A stretch of 64,000 bases of DNA from Dehalococcoidia bacterium (GTDB lineage Bacteria; Chloroflexota; Dehalococcoidia; Dehalococcoidales; Fen-1064), in contig DUFD01000044.1 in assembly GCA_011171075.1 (NCBI GenBank), positions 1 to 64,000 on the forward strand. Direction: 5' to 3'. Positions within the stretch are counted from its first letter, which is position 1. Every line of letters starts with the position of its first letter. Under the pieces are notes generated by a model. It did no database searches and was not told where the DNA came from. It worked only from the letters and a program-made list of their open reading frames with translations. Positions 32,439-41,396 of the stretch are shown piece by piece. Position numbers and translations under genes: made by a program.

Positions 32439-32859
32439 CACCTACCTCCCATGCCACCTTACAGGTTTCCGCTATTATAGCTTTCTTTGTTTGTTTTCCT
32501 TTGAAATCACTGACCGTGTATAGATGTCAGGATATCGCGAATCACTAGTGCCTACATGACTATCGTAGGATACGGTACTACCTGTTTACAATACGTTGAC
32601 GCCCCTATTCGGCCATTGCGCTTTACGTACTTTAAGGCTAGCTATGAGGGCAAAAGAGCACTGTTAGGACCTTATAAAGGTGTGCCTGTCATTGTTTTTG
32701 GCCGCTTTAACCCCCGGTACTACGTACGTTTGCAGAAGGCCAATTCCCATTGTGATACTTTATCGTGGGCAGCGTATAAACCTGTAAATCGGGAAGATGA
32801 TTCCTGTCTATTCTATTGTTAAAGTGGATAAGGCATCCCTAGTTTCCAAGGAGGAAATC
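32439..32859. other. Divergent intergenic region between the pilus/kinase operon and the A2M gene
   Basis: The 421-bp interval holds no convincing gene; the track ORF 32556-32822 has no ribosome site or familiar features. On the minus strand, TATAAT at 32479-32474 could be the -10 of the kinase-pilus operon, with no clear -35. On the plus strand, TTGTGA (32750-32755) and TATAAA (32775-32780), 19 bp apart, are a weak candidate promoter for the A2M gene. The AAGGAGG-type site at 32848-32855 serves the A2M start. Confidence 0.4.
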
Positions 32860-35800
32860 ATGAAAACGCACTGGTTTAAACTGACAGTCATTATACTGGC
32901 GCTGGTAGTAGTCGGTTCGGTTCTGCCGGCCTGTCAGCCACTGGAGGCTGCCGAAAGCTACCTGGCAGTGATACCGCGAGTGCTATTGAGTGGTAGTACG
33001 GAGTCCATTTCCATAGCACTGTTTAAGGGTGACAATCTGATTAGAAGTAAGGTCGAGGTTACCCTGCTGAAGGATGGCGAGGAGATAGCGCGGAGCAACC
33101 AGACAGTAAATGGCAAAGGCACTATCGAGCTGGACATCCCTAGTGATATCGACGAGGGCGAGTATCAGGTCAGGGTATCGGGTGTCGGTTTTGAAGATGA
33201 GGCATCGGTACTGGTTGACGCCAGCTTCGTAGTCTTCCTCGAGACGGATAAACCCATCTATAAACCGGGTCAGACCATTCACATCAGGACGATTACCCTG
33301 ACTCCCGAGCTCAAGCCGGTAGAAGGTCTGGTCACAGTGGAAGTCCTAGATGCCAAGGGCATCAAGATATTCCGCAAAGATGTGCAGACAGACGAGTTCG
33401 GTATGACCAGTGTCGACCTGCCAATATCTAGTGAGCCAAACGAAGGTGCCTGGAAGATAACGGCCATCACGGAAGAGGGGAGGACGCAGCTCGATGTCAG
33501 GGTCGAGAAGTATGTGCTTCCTAAGTACGAGGTCAAGGTAGAATTACCCAAGGAGTGGTTCCTGGTGGACGAGCCAATCACCGGCACTGTTCTGTCGGAG
33601 TACAGCTTTGGAAAGCCGGTTACAGGCGAGCTGGAAATCAGGGCGTCCCACTACATCGGCGAGTGGCGTGAATACGCCATCTTCACCAAGCCGATTGACG
33701 GCGAGACCGACTTTCAAATCCCTGCCGTTGGCTATGTTGCCGGGGTACCGGGTGCAGGCGGGCAGGGCAATGTAATACTGGACATAACTGTTAGAGAGAC
33801 GGCTACCGGATACGAAGGAACCACCAGCCGACTGCTGACAGTTTCGCAGTCGCCCCTTAACCTCCAGTTGATTCCAGAGAGTATGGTCTTTAAGCCGGGT
33901 CTACCGTTTGGCATGCTGATAGTGACGGAGACCCCCGATAATCAACCTCTAAATGCCGAGGTAGCACTGGAACTGACCTATCTTGATAGTGAGTATAACG
34001 AGATAGAGAAAGAGGAGCAACTGATAAATACCAGCAATGGCAAGGCACTGTACAGCACCAATCCTCCGGCGGAGGCAGTTGCCCTGCTGATAGAGGCTTA
34101 TACCGAAGGGGAATGGGAAAGCCTGACGTTACTGGCTTCCTACTCACCGTCCGGGAACTTCATACACGTGGAGCAGGTGAGTGAAGGTATTCCGGCGGTG
34201 GGCGAGATAATCCAGTTCAAGGTGAACTCAACCAGGCGGGCATCCAACTTTTATTACGAGGTTGTGTCCCGTGATAAAGTGGTCTTTTCCGATTATACCA
34301 GGAGCAGCACTATTTCCTTCCGCACCACCCCGATGATGGCGTCGTCTGCCAGGCTGCTTGTTTATCAGATACTGCCTAACAGTGAGGTCGCTGCAGACTA
34401 CATTCCGTTTGAAGTAAGCCCGGTATACCCTCACTACGTGACCGCCGAGTTCAGTCAGGATGAAGCCGAACCCGGTGACGACATTCAGATTGATATCAGG
34501 GCAGAAGGTCAGGCAAGAGTGGGTATTGCCGCCGTGGACAGGTCTGTCTATATCCTTGCCGAGAACCGTCTCAACCTGCAGCAGGTCTTTGACAAGCTGG
34601 AGGAACTCTACATGCAACCTCAGGTTGAGCTGCACGAGGTCTCAATCTATCCCAGGATAACCACCAGGGGAGCGATGGACGTCTTCGAGGATGCCGGGGT
34701 AGTGGTGCTGAGCAACAACGACATTCCAGAAGGCAAGGAGTATGAGGCCGGTGATAAGGGTGGTTTCTGGGGTGGTTTTTGGAGAGGAATAGGAGTGATG
34801 GAGGCTGCCGGAGAGCAGGAGGAGGAAGATTTTTCCGCTCCGCAGGCGACCAATGGTGATGACGGTGGTGCCGGACTTGCCGAGGTTGAGAGGGTAAGGC
34901 AGTTCTTCCCCGAGACCTGGCTCTGGATAGAAGACACCACCGGGACTAACGGTCGGTTGTTACTTGATGTGACGGTACCGGATACTATCACCACCTGGAT
35001 GCTGCGGGCGGTGGCCATATCAAAGGAGCAGGGTCTCGGCATTGCCGAGGACGAGCTGGTGGCGTTCCAGCCATTTTTCCTGACGATTGACCTGCCGTAC
35101 TCGGCGATAAGGGGCGAGGAATTCCCCGTTCAGGTAGCTATTTACAACTACCTCGATGAGCCTCAGGAAGTTTTAGTGGAGATTGAAGACGCCGGCTGGT
35201 TCGACCTGCTGGATAACGCAAGTCAGACGGTGGAGATTGATGCCAACGATATCGGCAGTGCCTCGTTCATGATGAGGCCGACAGAACTGGGCATCAGTTC
35301 GGTACAGATAACAGCCAGGAGCACCGAGGCAGCGGATGCCGTAATCAAGACTTTGATAATAGAACCTGAGGGTGTTGCCCGCGAGGTGGTGAGTAACCTC
35401 AATATCTCTGCGGGAGACCCGGAGACGGTCACCACCGATATACCCTTCGATGCGGTTGATGGTTCTGGCAGGGCCTATCTAACGGTCACCTCCAGCTATC
35501 TTACCCAGACGCTTGAGGGGTTGGAGGAGCTTATCCAGATGCCCTTCGGCTGCGGTGAGCAGAACATGCTACTGCTGGCCCCGGATATCTACATAACCAA
35601 GTACCTCCAGGAGAGCGGACAAGTTAAGCCGGAGATAATGGCAAAGGCGGAGCTGCTAATGATTACCGGCTACCAGAGGGAGCTGACCTACCGCCGCAGC
35701 GATGGCAGTTTCTCTGCCTTCGGTGAGAGCGACGATATAGGCAGCCTCTGGCTGACCGCCTTCGTCCTCAAGTCGTTTGCCGAGGCGAGGGACCTTATCT

Positions 35801-36990
35801 ATATTGATGAAAACGTTCTCAGTGAGGCAAAGGCGTGGATTACGGCACACCAGAACGCCGACGGCTCCTTCGACCAGGTCGGTTTTGTACATCATCAGGA
35901 ACTGATAGGTGGCGTCAATGGTAAAGATGCCCTCACTGCCTACGTGGCGATTGCCCTGATGGAGGCCGGAGATAACATTGGTGGAGCGAAGGCTGTAGCC
36001 TACCTTGAGAATCAACTCAGTGGCATGGACGATGACTATACCCTGGCACTCACTGCTTATGCCCTCGAACTGGCCGGCAGCGCCAGGGCCGACGAAGCGT
36101 ACCAGATGCTGATGGCTATTGCTCAGGAGGACGAGGACGGACTGCACTGGGGTACCGGTGGGGATATCCTGCCGGAGCAGACCAGGGGCTTTGCTCCCGG
36201 TATCGGCCGGAGCGCCGACGTCGAGATTACCGCTTACGCCACGCTGGCTCTAATCAAGCACGGCGATAGTTACAACGCTTCGCGCGCTGCCAAGTGGCTG
36301 TCGTCACGGAGAAACGCCTACGGTGGCTACGGTTCAACACAGGATACGGTGGTTGCCCTGCAGGCCCTTACCGAATACTCCACGGGCACCAGGGCCGATG
36401 TTGACCTGACGATAAACATTACCGGTGACGGTATTAACGAACAGGTGCGGCTGACTGCGGACAACTTCGATGTACTCCAGGTGATTGAAATTCCGGTGAA
36501 CACAGAAATCGAGATTACGGCTACCGGACAGGGCGAAGCGGTTGCCCAGGTAGTGCGGAGGTTTAACCTGCCACAGGCCGAGACCGCAGAAAGCATACTG
36601 AATATCGAAGTCGACTATGACGTCACCGAGGTCGCCGTGAACGACCTGGTAACGGTGTCGGTGGAGCTGAGCTTTAACCCGCTTGAGCCGATGGAAGCCG
36701 GCATGATAGTAGCCGACATCTCCGTGCCGACCGGTTTCACGGCGGTTACCGACACCATTGCGGCGGCCCTTGCGCAGGAGGCCAAGATAAAGCGTTACGA
36801 GATTGCCGGACGAAAGGTCATATTCTATATCGAGAACATGCTTCCCGGCGAGAGTCTGTCCTGGAGCTTCCAGGTGAAGGCGGCTTACCCGGTGAGGGCT
36901 AAGGGAGTCTCCTCTCAGGTGTATTCCTACTACAAACCGGATATCAGGGGAGAGACGCTCGGGGAAAACGTTACTGTCTCGGGAGATTAG
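32860..36990 (+). CDS. Alpha-2-macroglobulin lipoprotein of the animal-like type
   Basis: A 1,376-residue broad-spectrum protease-trap protein. The signal peptide ends in lipobox VLPAC (Cys25), so it is a lipoprotein on the outer face of the cell membrane. MG domains follow (DKPIYKPGQTIHIRT, residues about 129-143). A Gly/acid-rich insertion near 628-680 could be the bait region. Then come FFPETWLWIEDTTG and VPDTITTWMLRAVAISKEQGLGI (A2M domain) and the thioester GCGEQNM with Cys898 and Gln901. The alpha-alpha toroid (NADGSFDQVG, GGYGSTQDTVVALQAL) and a C-terminal receptor-binding-like domain (ENMLPGESLSW ... SYYKPD) complete it. This layout is closer to vertebrate A2M/C3 than to E. coli YfhM. 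AAGGAGG lies just before the ATG at 32860. Confidence 0.95.
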   Translation: MKTHWFKLTVIILALVVVGSVLPACQPLEAAESYLAVIPRVLLSGSTESISIALFKGDNLIRSKVEVTLLKDGEEIARSNQTVNGKGTIELDIPSDIDEGEYQVRVSGVGFEDEASVLVDASFVVFLETDKPIYKPGQTIHIRTITLTPELKPVEGLVTVEVLDAKGIKIFRKDVQTDEFGMTSVDLPISSEPNEGAWKITAITEEGRTQLDVRVEKYVLPKYEVKVELPKEWFLVDEPITGTVLSEYSFGKPVTGELEIRASHYIGEWREYAIFTKPIDGETDFQIPAVGYVAGVPGAGGQGNVILDITVRETATGYEGTTSRLLTVSQSPLNLQLIPESMVFKPGLPFGMLIVTETPDNQPLNAEVALELTYLDSEYNEIEKEEQLINTSNGKALYSTNPPAEAVALLIEAYTEGEWESLTLLASYSPSGNFIHVEQVSEGIPAVGEIIQFKVNSTRRASNFYYEVVSRDKVVFSDYTRSSTISFRTTPMMASSARLLVYQILPNSEVAADYIPFEVSPVYPHYVTAEFSQDEAEPGDDIQIDIRAEGQARVGIAAVDRSVYILAENRLNLQQVFDKLEELYMQPQVELHEVSIYPRITTRGAMDVFEDAGVVVLSNNDIPEGKEYEAGDKGGFWGGFWRGIGVMEAAGEQEEEDFSAPQATNGDDGGAGLAEVERVRQFFPETWLWIEDTTGTNGRLLLDVTVPDTITTWMLRAVAISKEQGLGIAEDELVAFQPFFLTIDLPYSAIRGEEFPVQVAIYNYLDEPQEVLVEIEDAGWFDLLDNASQTVEIDANDIGSASFMMRPTELGISSVQITARSTEAADAVIKTLIIEPEGVAREVVSNLNISAGDPETVTTDIPFDAVDGSGRAYLTVTSSYLTQTLEGLEELIQMPFGCGEQNMLLLAPDIYITKYLQESGQVKPEIMAKAELLMITGYQRELTYRRSDGSFSAFGESDDIGSLWLTAFVLKSFAEARDLIYIDENVLSEAKAWITAHQNADGSFDQVGFVHHQELIGGVNGKDALTAYVAIALMEAGDNIGGAKAVAYLENQLSGMDDDYTLALTAYALELAGSARADEAYQMLMAIAQEDEDGLHWGTGGDILPEQTRGFAPGIGRSADVEITAYATLALIKHGDSYNASRAAKWLSSRRNAYGGYGSTQDTVVALQALTEYSTGTRADVDLTINITGDGINEQVRLTADNFDVLQVIEIPVNTEIEITATGQGEAVAQVVRRFNLPQAETAESILNIEVDYDVTEVAVNDLVTVSVELSFNPLEPMEAGMIVADISVPTGFTAVTDTIAAALAQEAKIKRYEIAGRKVIFYIENMLPGESLSWSFQVKAAYPVRAKGVSSQVYSYYKPDIRGETLGENVTVSGD

Positions 36991-37058
36991 TGTCGTGGTC
37001 AGACGGGAAGTTGAGCAGTTGACCCCTTAAGGACAATAGTGCCTCCCCCCTGATAGAA

Positions 37059-37090
37059 GTGAGGTCGGAGGGATACCCCTCCGACCTCAC
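37059..37090 (+). terminator. 14-bp perfect hairpin after the A2M gene
   Basis: GTGAGGTCGGAGGG (37059-37072) pairs perfectly with CCCTCCGACCTCAC (37077-37090) around a 4-nt loop, about 70 nt after the A2M stop. No U-run follows, so it may be a processing or mRNA-stabilizing structure rather than a classical intrinsic terminator. Confidence 0.6.
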
Positions 37091-37132
37091 ACCTTCATGC
37101 AAACAGTAGATAATTGCGCTATACTGGTAGGG

Positions 37133-38056
37133 ATGAATCCCTACGACTATACCAGCACCACTCCTCAGTTCAACCTTCAACTGAAGAGAAAGAACACGGA
37201 CTGGCAACATTACGCGGTTGACTTCCCGACGGCGTTCCCCACTCGCTACGAGGAGCACCACACTGCCATGGGTGAGTACTTCCAGCCCCAGGGGACAGAC
37301 AAGGCGCCGCTGGTTATTATGCTTCACGGCGTGGGTGACCACAGCGTTGTTCCCTGTAGATTCCTGGCACGAGACCTGGCCAGTCAGGGGATTGCCTGCT
37401 TGATATTGTATCTGGCGGTCCATTCGAGTCGGATGCCGAAGGTATTGCGGAAGGCGATGCCACGTCTCGGTACTGACGAGTGGTTCGAGATATACCGGAC
37501 ATCGGTGATTGAGGTACGCCAGGTAGCGGACTGGGCGGGTAGTCGGCCCGAGATTGATGAGGAGCGATTGGCTATCTTTGGCATCAGTCTGGGTGGTTTC
37601 GTCTCGGCAATTACTATGGGGGTCGATGAGAGGATAGGTGCCGGCATTCTTTTTGTCAGCGGTGGCAATTCGGGTAAGATTGCCCAGAAAGCAAGGTCGG
37701 GTATTCTCCAGCGGAACTACCGGAGCAGTGAGGCGGAGTACCGCGAGAACCAGGAAAACTATGCCAGTTATCTGGCCGAGGTGGCGGAGAAGGGTCTTGA
37801 GGAGGTTGCTGCGCCAACGAGCAACTATCTTATGGACCCGTTAACATATGCCCATCGCCTCCGGAATCGACAGCTACTTATGATGAATGCAAAGTGGGAC
37901 GTGTTCATTCCCAGGGAGGCTACCGAGGATTTCTGGCAGGGGTGCGGGCAGCCGGAGATTGTCTGGTTCGCGGCAGGGCACAGCAGCATCTGGTTCTGGT
38001 ATCCGGCTATCAAGCGGAGAATGAACAATTTTCTCCGGTCAGCCTTCGGGATGTAG
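37133..38056 (+). CDS. Alpha/beta hydrolase (dienelactone hydrolase/prolyl-oligopeptidase-like)
   Basis: About 307 residues of an alpha/beta-hydrolase fold. The oxyanion region is VIMLHGVGDHS; the nucleophile elbow is FGISLGGFV (Ser in GISLG); acid and base candidates are Asp in NAKWDVFIP and His in FAAGHSSIW. No signal peptide is apparent, so it acts in the cytoplasm. Esterase/peptidase substrate unknown. The track start (37097) has no ribosome site. An ATG at 37133 lies 7 nt after a TATACT -10-like element, so this may be a leaderless transcript starting at that ATG; this is inference. Confidence 0.78.
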   Translation: MNPYDYTSTTPQFNLQLKRKNTDWQHYAVDFPTAFPTRYEEHHTAMGEYFQPQGTDKAPLVIMLHGVGDHSVVPCRFLARDLASQGIACLILYLAVHSSRMPKVLRKAMPRLGTDEWFEIYRTSVIEVRQVADWAGSRPEIDEERLAIFGISLGGFVSAITMGVDERIGAGILFVSGGNSGKIAQKARSGILQRNYRSSEAEYRENQENYASYLAEVAEKGLEEVAAPTSNYLMDPLTYAHRLRNRQLLMMNAKWDVFIPREATEDFWQGCGQPEIVWFAAGHSSIWFWYPAIKRRMNNFLRSAFGM

Positions 38057-38090
38057 TGTAGCTCTGTAATTGTGGTGGCTGGCCATCCGT

Positions 38091-38119
38091 TTGACTTGTA
38101 ATGGTGGCTGTATTACAGT
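38091..38119 (+). promoter_or_regulatory. Promoter of rnpB
   Basis: TTGACT (38091-38096), a 17-bp spacer, and TACAGT (38114-38119) lie immediately before the predicted 5' end of the RNase P RNA. Confidence 0.6.
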
Positions 38120-38121
38120 TT

Positions 38122-38510
38122 AGGCGGGGCAAGTAAACCGGGTGGCTGCTCGTCGGGGCGGTACTCGCCCTGAGCGGGAGGAAAGTCCGAGCTCCACCGG
38201 GCAGGATGCTGGGTAACGCCCAGGGGGGGTGACCCTACGGAAAGTGCCACAGAAACACACCGCCAGCGGCCGGTTTCCGGTGCGGGCAAGGGTGAAATGG
38301 TGAGGTAAGAGCTCACCAGCGGCTGGGTGACCAGTCGGCTGGGTAAACCCCATCCGGAGCAAGACCAAATAGAGGGAGATAAGGTGCCCGGCCTGTTCCC
38401 CGGGTTGGTCGCTTGACCCTGATGGTAACAGCAGGGCTAGATAGATGGCCACCGTCCTTCCCTTCGGGGAAGGATACAGAACTCGGCTTACAGGTTTACT
38501 TGGCCCGCCT
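38122..38510 (+). ncRNA. rnpB: RNase P RNA, bacterial class A
   Basis: About 389 nt with the universal elements of the catalytic RNA. The conserved 5' block GAGGAAAGTCCGAGCTCC begins the core; GGTAAACCCCATCCGGAGCAAG and CCAAATAGAG form the specificity/J region; ACAGAACTCGGCTTACAG is near the 3' end. The two ends (AGGCGGGGCAAGTAAACC and GGTTTACTTGGCCCGCCT) pair over 18 positions with one mismatch, forming P1 and defining the boundaries. Processes tRNA 5' ends. The ORF-track frame starting at 38445 lies inside it and is not coding there. Confidence 0.96.
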
Positions 38511-38523
38511 TGTCATATGCTCT

Positions 38524-38548
38524 CGCCCTCCCGAAAAGCGGGAGGGCG
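38524..38548 (+). terminator. Hairpin downstream of rnpB
   Basis: CGCCCTCCCG (38524-38533) pairs perfectly with CGGGAGGGCG (38539-38548) around AAAAG, 13 nt after the P1 stem. There is no U-tract, so it may define the 3' end through processing or terminate weakly. Confidence 0.5.
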
Positions 38549-38600
38549 GTGGCTCCTCATACTGTTCATGGTAATATCCCTTCGAGTGGAGAGTGAAATA

Positions 38601-39755
38601 ATGTCAAAGAAAATTGTTATAGCGACGATGGTAGTTCTGTCGTTGGCCGTGAGTCTGCTTATTCTTCCCGGAACTGGCTGTGAACTTATCGCCGACCAGA
38701 CAGCGTCCAAGACTGAGCTGGACGTGACTCTCCTTGAGGAGATATGGGAGATTCTACAGGAGAAGTATGTCGAGCCTGATGAGCTTGATGTCGAAGCCCT
38801 GATTCAGGGAGCGGCCAGAGGGATGGTCAATGCCCTGGGCGACCCGTACAGTGCCTACCTGGACCCCGATGACTTTGAGATATTTGGCACCGGACTTGAA
38901 GGTGAGTTCGAGGGGATAGGTGCCTATGTGGGGGAACGTAACGGCCAGATTACGATTATTGCTCCCATTCCAGGTACCCCTGCCGACGAGGCCGGCATAA
39001 GGCCGGGAGACGTTATCATGGGCGTTAATGGCGAGTCCACCGCAGGGTGGAGCGTGCAGGATGCGGTCATTGTTATTCGCGGTCCCAGCGGTACTTCGGT
39101 AAAGCTCCTTATTCTCCATGAAGGGGATACCGAGCCGGTAGAAATTGAGATAATCAGAGCATCGATTGAGGTACCCAGCGTGTACTTCGAGATGCTGGGT
39201 GAGATTGCCCATGTCACCATTGCCGAATTCACCGACCGCACCGATGACGAACTGGCAACAGTCCTTGACGAGGTCATCGAGCAGGAAGCTACAGGTATAA
39301 TCATCGACCTGCGTAACAATCCTGGTGGCTTAGTGTCGGCTGTGGTCGATGTTACCAGTCGTTTCCTGACTGATGGTATAGTCCTCTCTATAATAAATAA
39401 TGAAGGTAAAAAGACTGATTATCCGGTAGAATCTACCGGTGGTGATATTAAACTACCCATAGTAGTGCTGGTAAACCAGTACAGCGCCAGTAGCAGTGAG
39501 GCAATGGCTGGTGCTTTGCAGGACCATGGCGTGGCGGTTATTGCCGGTACTACTACTTATGGCAAGGGCAGTGCCAATAACCTTTACCGACTCTCCGGGG
39601 GCTCCGGACTGTATCTCACCACTGGTCGCTGGTACACGCCGGAAGGACGTCTCATTGAAGGCGAAGGGATTGAGCCGGACTTTCCACTTGACCTTGAGGA
39701 AGTCGACCCCGTGGAGTGGGCTGTTGATTATCTGGAGAATATCACGCAATCATAG
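38601..39755 (+). CDS. S41 family C-terminal processing peptidase (CtpA-like)
   Basis: A 384-residue secreted or membrane-attached serine protease. The signal helix IVIATMVVLSLAVSLLILPG is followed by GTGCELI, a near-lipobox with a possible acylated Cys. A PDZ domain (GEFEGIGAYVGERNGQITII ... DEAGIRPGDVIMGVNG) recognises protein C-termini. The catalytic part has LRNNPGG, Ser in QYSASSSEAMAGALQDHG and Lys in TYGKGSANNLY. The true start is the ATG at 38601 (GGAGAG upstream), since the longer track ORF runs into rnpB. Members cleave periplasmic proteins at the C-terminus. Confidence 0.93.
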   Translation: MSKKIVIATMVVLSLAVSLLILPGTGCELIADQTASKTELDVTLLEEIWEILQEKYVEPDELDVEALIQGAARGMVNALGDPYSAYLDPDDFEIFGTGLEGEFEGIGAYVGERNGQITIIAPIPGTPADEAGIRPGDVIMGVNGESTAGWSVQDAVIVIRGPSGTSVKLLILHEGDTEPVEIEIIRASIEVPSVYFEMLGEIAHVTIAEFTDRTDDELATVLDEVIEQEATGIIIDLRNNPGGLVSAVVDVTSRFLTDGIVLSIINNEGKKTDYPVESTGGDIKLPIVVLVNQYSASSSEAMAGALQDHGVAVIAGTTTYGKGSANNLYRLSGGSGLYLTTGRWYTPEGRLIEGEGIEPDFPLDLEEVDPVEWAVDYLENITQS

Positions 39756-40169
39756 TCCTGCATTACACATATGGCGGTATCGTGTGCTATGCCTGGGGTG
39801 AAGACTGGAGAAGTCGCTATTTCGTATGAGAACATATATATAAGGTAGTAACTGGTACGGAAATGGAGAGAGGCTAAGCATTCTTTGCTCCGATAAGGAA
39901 CACGTCTCTCCGTCCCCCCACGAAGCCGCGAAAACTCAGCCTCGGCCTAATAATAGCATATATGGAGCGTTTACTCAATCCCTTTTTTATAATCAAAGAA
40001 TGCCCGGGTTTTCCTTAGATTCTACTTTATAGTATTTATGTTTGATGTTTGTTTCGATTGGTATTGTGCAGGTAGTAGTCAAGAGCAGGCAAACTGTGGT
40101 ATATTATTGCTTTTGCCCTTTTGATACATATCTGTCCCGCAACCATAGTGATGACAAGGAGATAGAGAG
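39756..40169. other. Gene-free region with possible structured RNA before the Eis-like gene
   Basis: The 414-bp interval has no ORF with coding character. A candidate structure: GGAGAGA (39865-39871) pairs with TCTCTCC (39905-39911), and the overlapping GAGGCT (39870-39875) can instead pair with AGCCTC (39938-39943), i.e. mutually exclusive folds. TATATT (40100-40105) preceded by TG is a possible extended -10 for the downstream gene, and AAGGAG lies before its ATG. No known riboswitch motif was recognised. Confidence 0.35.
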
Positions 40170-41375
40170 ATGACCGTCGAGTTCCGTCCCGTCACGAAAG
40201 AAGAAATGGAGCGGTTCCAATATATAGCCGCTAATGTTTTCGTGTCTGACCAGAACCCGGATGCTACCACTGTGATGCAGCCGGAGTTGACCTACTGCGC
40301 CTTCGAAGACGGCAAGCTGGCGACTACCTACGCCGAGTGGCCATTGACCATGCGCTTTAATGGCAGTAGCGCCCCGATTGCCGGCGTGACCTTTGTAGGT
40401 ACGCTACCCATCTATCGCCGCCGTGGCTATCTCCGAAAAATAACAACCGACCGTTTTGAAATTCTCCATGAGCAGGGTGAGAGGGTAATTGCTGCCCTTT
40501 ATGCTTCCCGGGCAGCAATTTACCAGCGTTACGGCTACGCGGTGGTCTCTACACAATGTTCGTATAGCTTTGACCCTAAATACCTGCAATTCTCTGTTCC
40601 GCAGGCTGTCCCGGGCAATTTTCGCGAGCTGGCTGATGACGAGTTCCCAACACTGGTAGAACTGTACCGTCATTTTCGTGCCGACAAGACAGGGTATATC
40701 CACCGCGCAAAAGCCATGTGGGACGTTGGAGTGCTTGCTGCACCGCCTACCGGACGAATGCTGAACAAGGTTGTCTATCAGGAAAATGGTGAACCTCTGG
40801 GGTACATGATATACGTCATGGAAACTCCACCGGGTGGTGATGCTCCGGGACCCAATCAGCGCCTCATCATCCGTGATTTTATATGGCTGACCCCAGCAGC
40901 CTACAAGGCAGCGTGGAACTATGTTGCTAATATGGACCTTGTGAGCAATGTCGTATGGCGTCGTGTTCCCAGCGATGACCAGTTGCCGCACCTTCTGCTT
41001 GAACCGCGAATGCTGCGTAAGACTTCCGGTGATGGTCTACTGGGTCGTATTATCGATGTCGAGAAGGCCCTGCCGCAGCGATGCTACGATGAGGAAGGCA
41101 CTCTTACCTTTGAGATAAAAGACGACCTCTGTTCGTGGAACCAGGGGCGATGGAAGCTGGAAGCCTCAACGGAAGGAAGTTCTGCCAGACGTACCAGCGA
41201 AGACCCGCAGGTCACGATGCCGGTCAGCACCCTGGCGATGTTAGTGTTCGGTCAGATAAGTGCCAGTGAAGCCGCCCGGATGGGACGACTGGACGTTAGC
41301 GACGATAGCACTCTTCCGTTGTGGGACAAGGTGATGCGCACGAAGTATCGTCCGTTCTGTGCCGATACCTTCTAG
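40170..41375 (+). CDS. Eis-like GNAT N-acetyltransferase with SCP2-type C-terminal domain
   Basis: A 401-residue protein of the Eis family. The N-terminal GNAT carries the acetyl-CoA loop VTFVGTLPIYRRRGYLRKI and YASRAAIYQRYGYAV. A second GNAT-like domain follows (DFIWLTPAAYKAAWNYVANMD). The C-terminal 100 residues are SCP2-like (GTLTFEIKDDLCSWNQGRWKL ... VTMPVSTLAMLVFG). Known Eis proteins acetylate aminoglycosides or other amines and form hexamers; the substrate here is unknown. The AAGGAG site supports the ATG. Monocistronic, convergent with def. Confidence 0.88.
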   Translation: MTVEFRPVTKEEMERFQYIAANVFVSDQNPDATTVMQPELTYCAFEDGKLATTYAEWPLTMRFNGSSAPIAGVTFVGTLPIYRRRGYLRKITTDRFEILHEQGERVIAALYASRAAIYQRYGYAVVSTQCSYSFDPKYLQFSVPQAVPGNFRELADDEFPTLVELYRHFRADKTGYIHRAKAMWDVGVLAAPPTGRMLNKVVYQENGEPLGYMIYVMETPPGGDAPGPNQRLIIRDFIWLTPAAYKAAWNYVANMDLVSNVVWRRVPSDDQLPHLLLEPRMLRKTSGDGLLGRIIDVEKALPQRCYDEEGTLTFEIKDDLCSWNQGRWKLEASTEGSSARRTSEDPQVTMPVSTLAMLVFGQISASEAARMGRLDVSDDSTLPLWDKVMRTKYRPFCADTF

Positions 41376-41396
41376 TAGACTGATTAACTGCTGCGG

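Noticed and set aside
32556-32822. 88-residue plus-strand ORF upstream of the A2M gene
   Set aside because: No ribosome site, no recognisable domain, unusual composition; it overlaps the candidate A2M promoter region.
38445-38600. 5' part of track ORF 38445-39755 as an N-terminal extension of the S41 protease
   Set aside because: It lies inside the 3' end of RNase P RNA and its hairpin; the ATG at 38601 gives a normal signal peptide.
39756-40169. tRNA, SRP RNA, 6S or known riboswitch in the gap before the Eis-like gene
   Set aside because: None of the conserved sequence blocks of these RNAs could be found on either strand.
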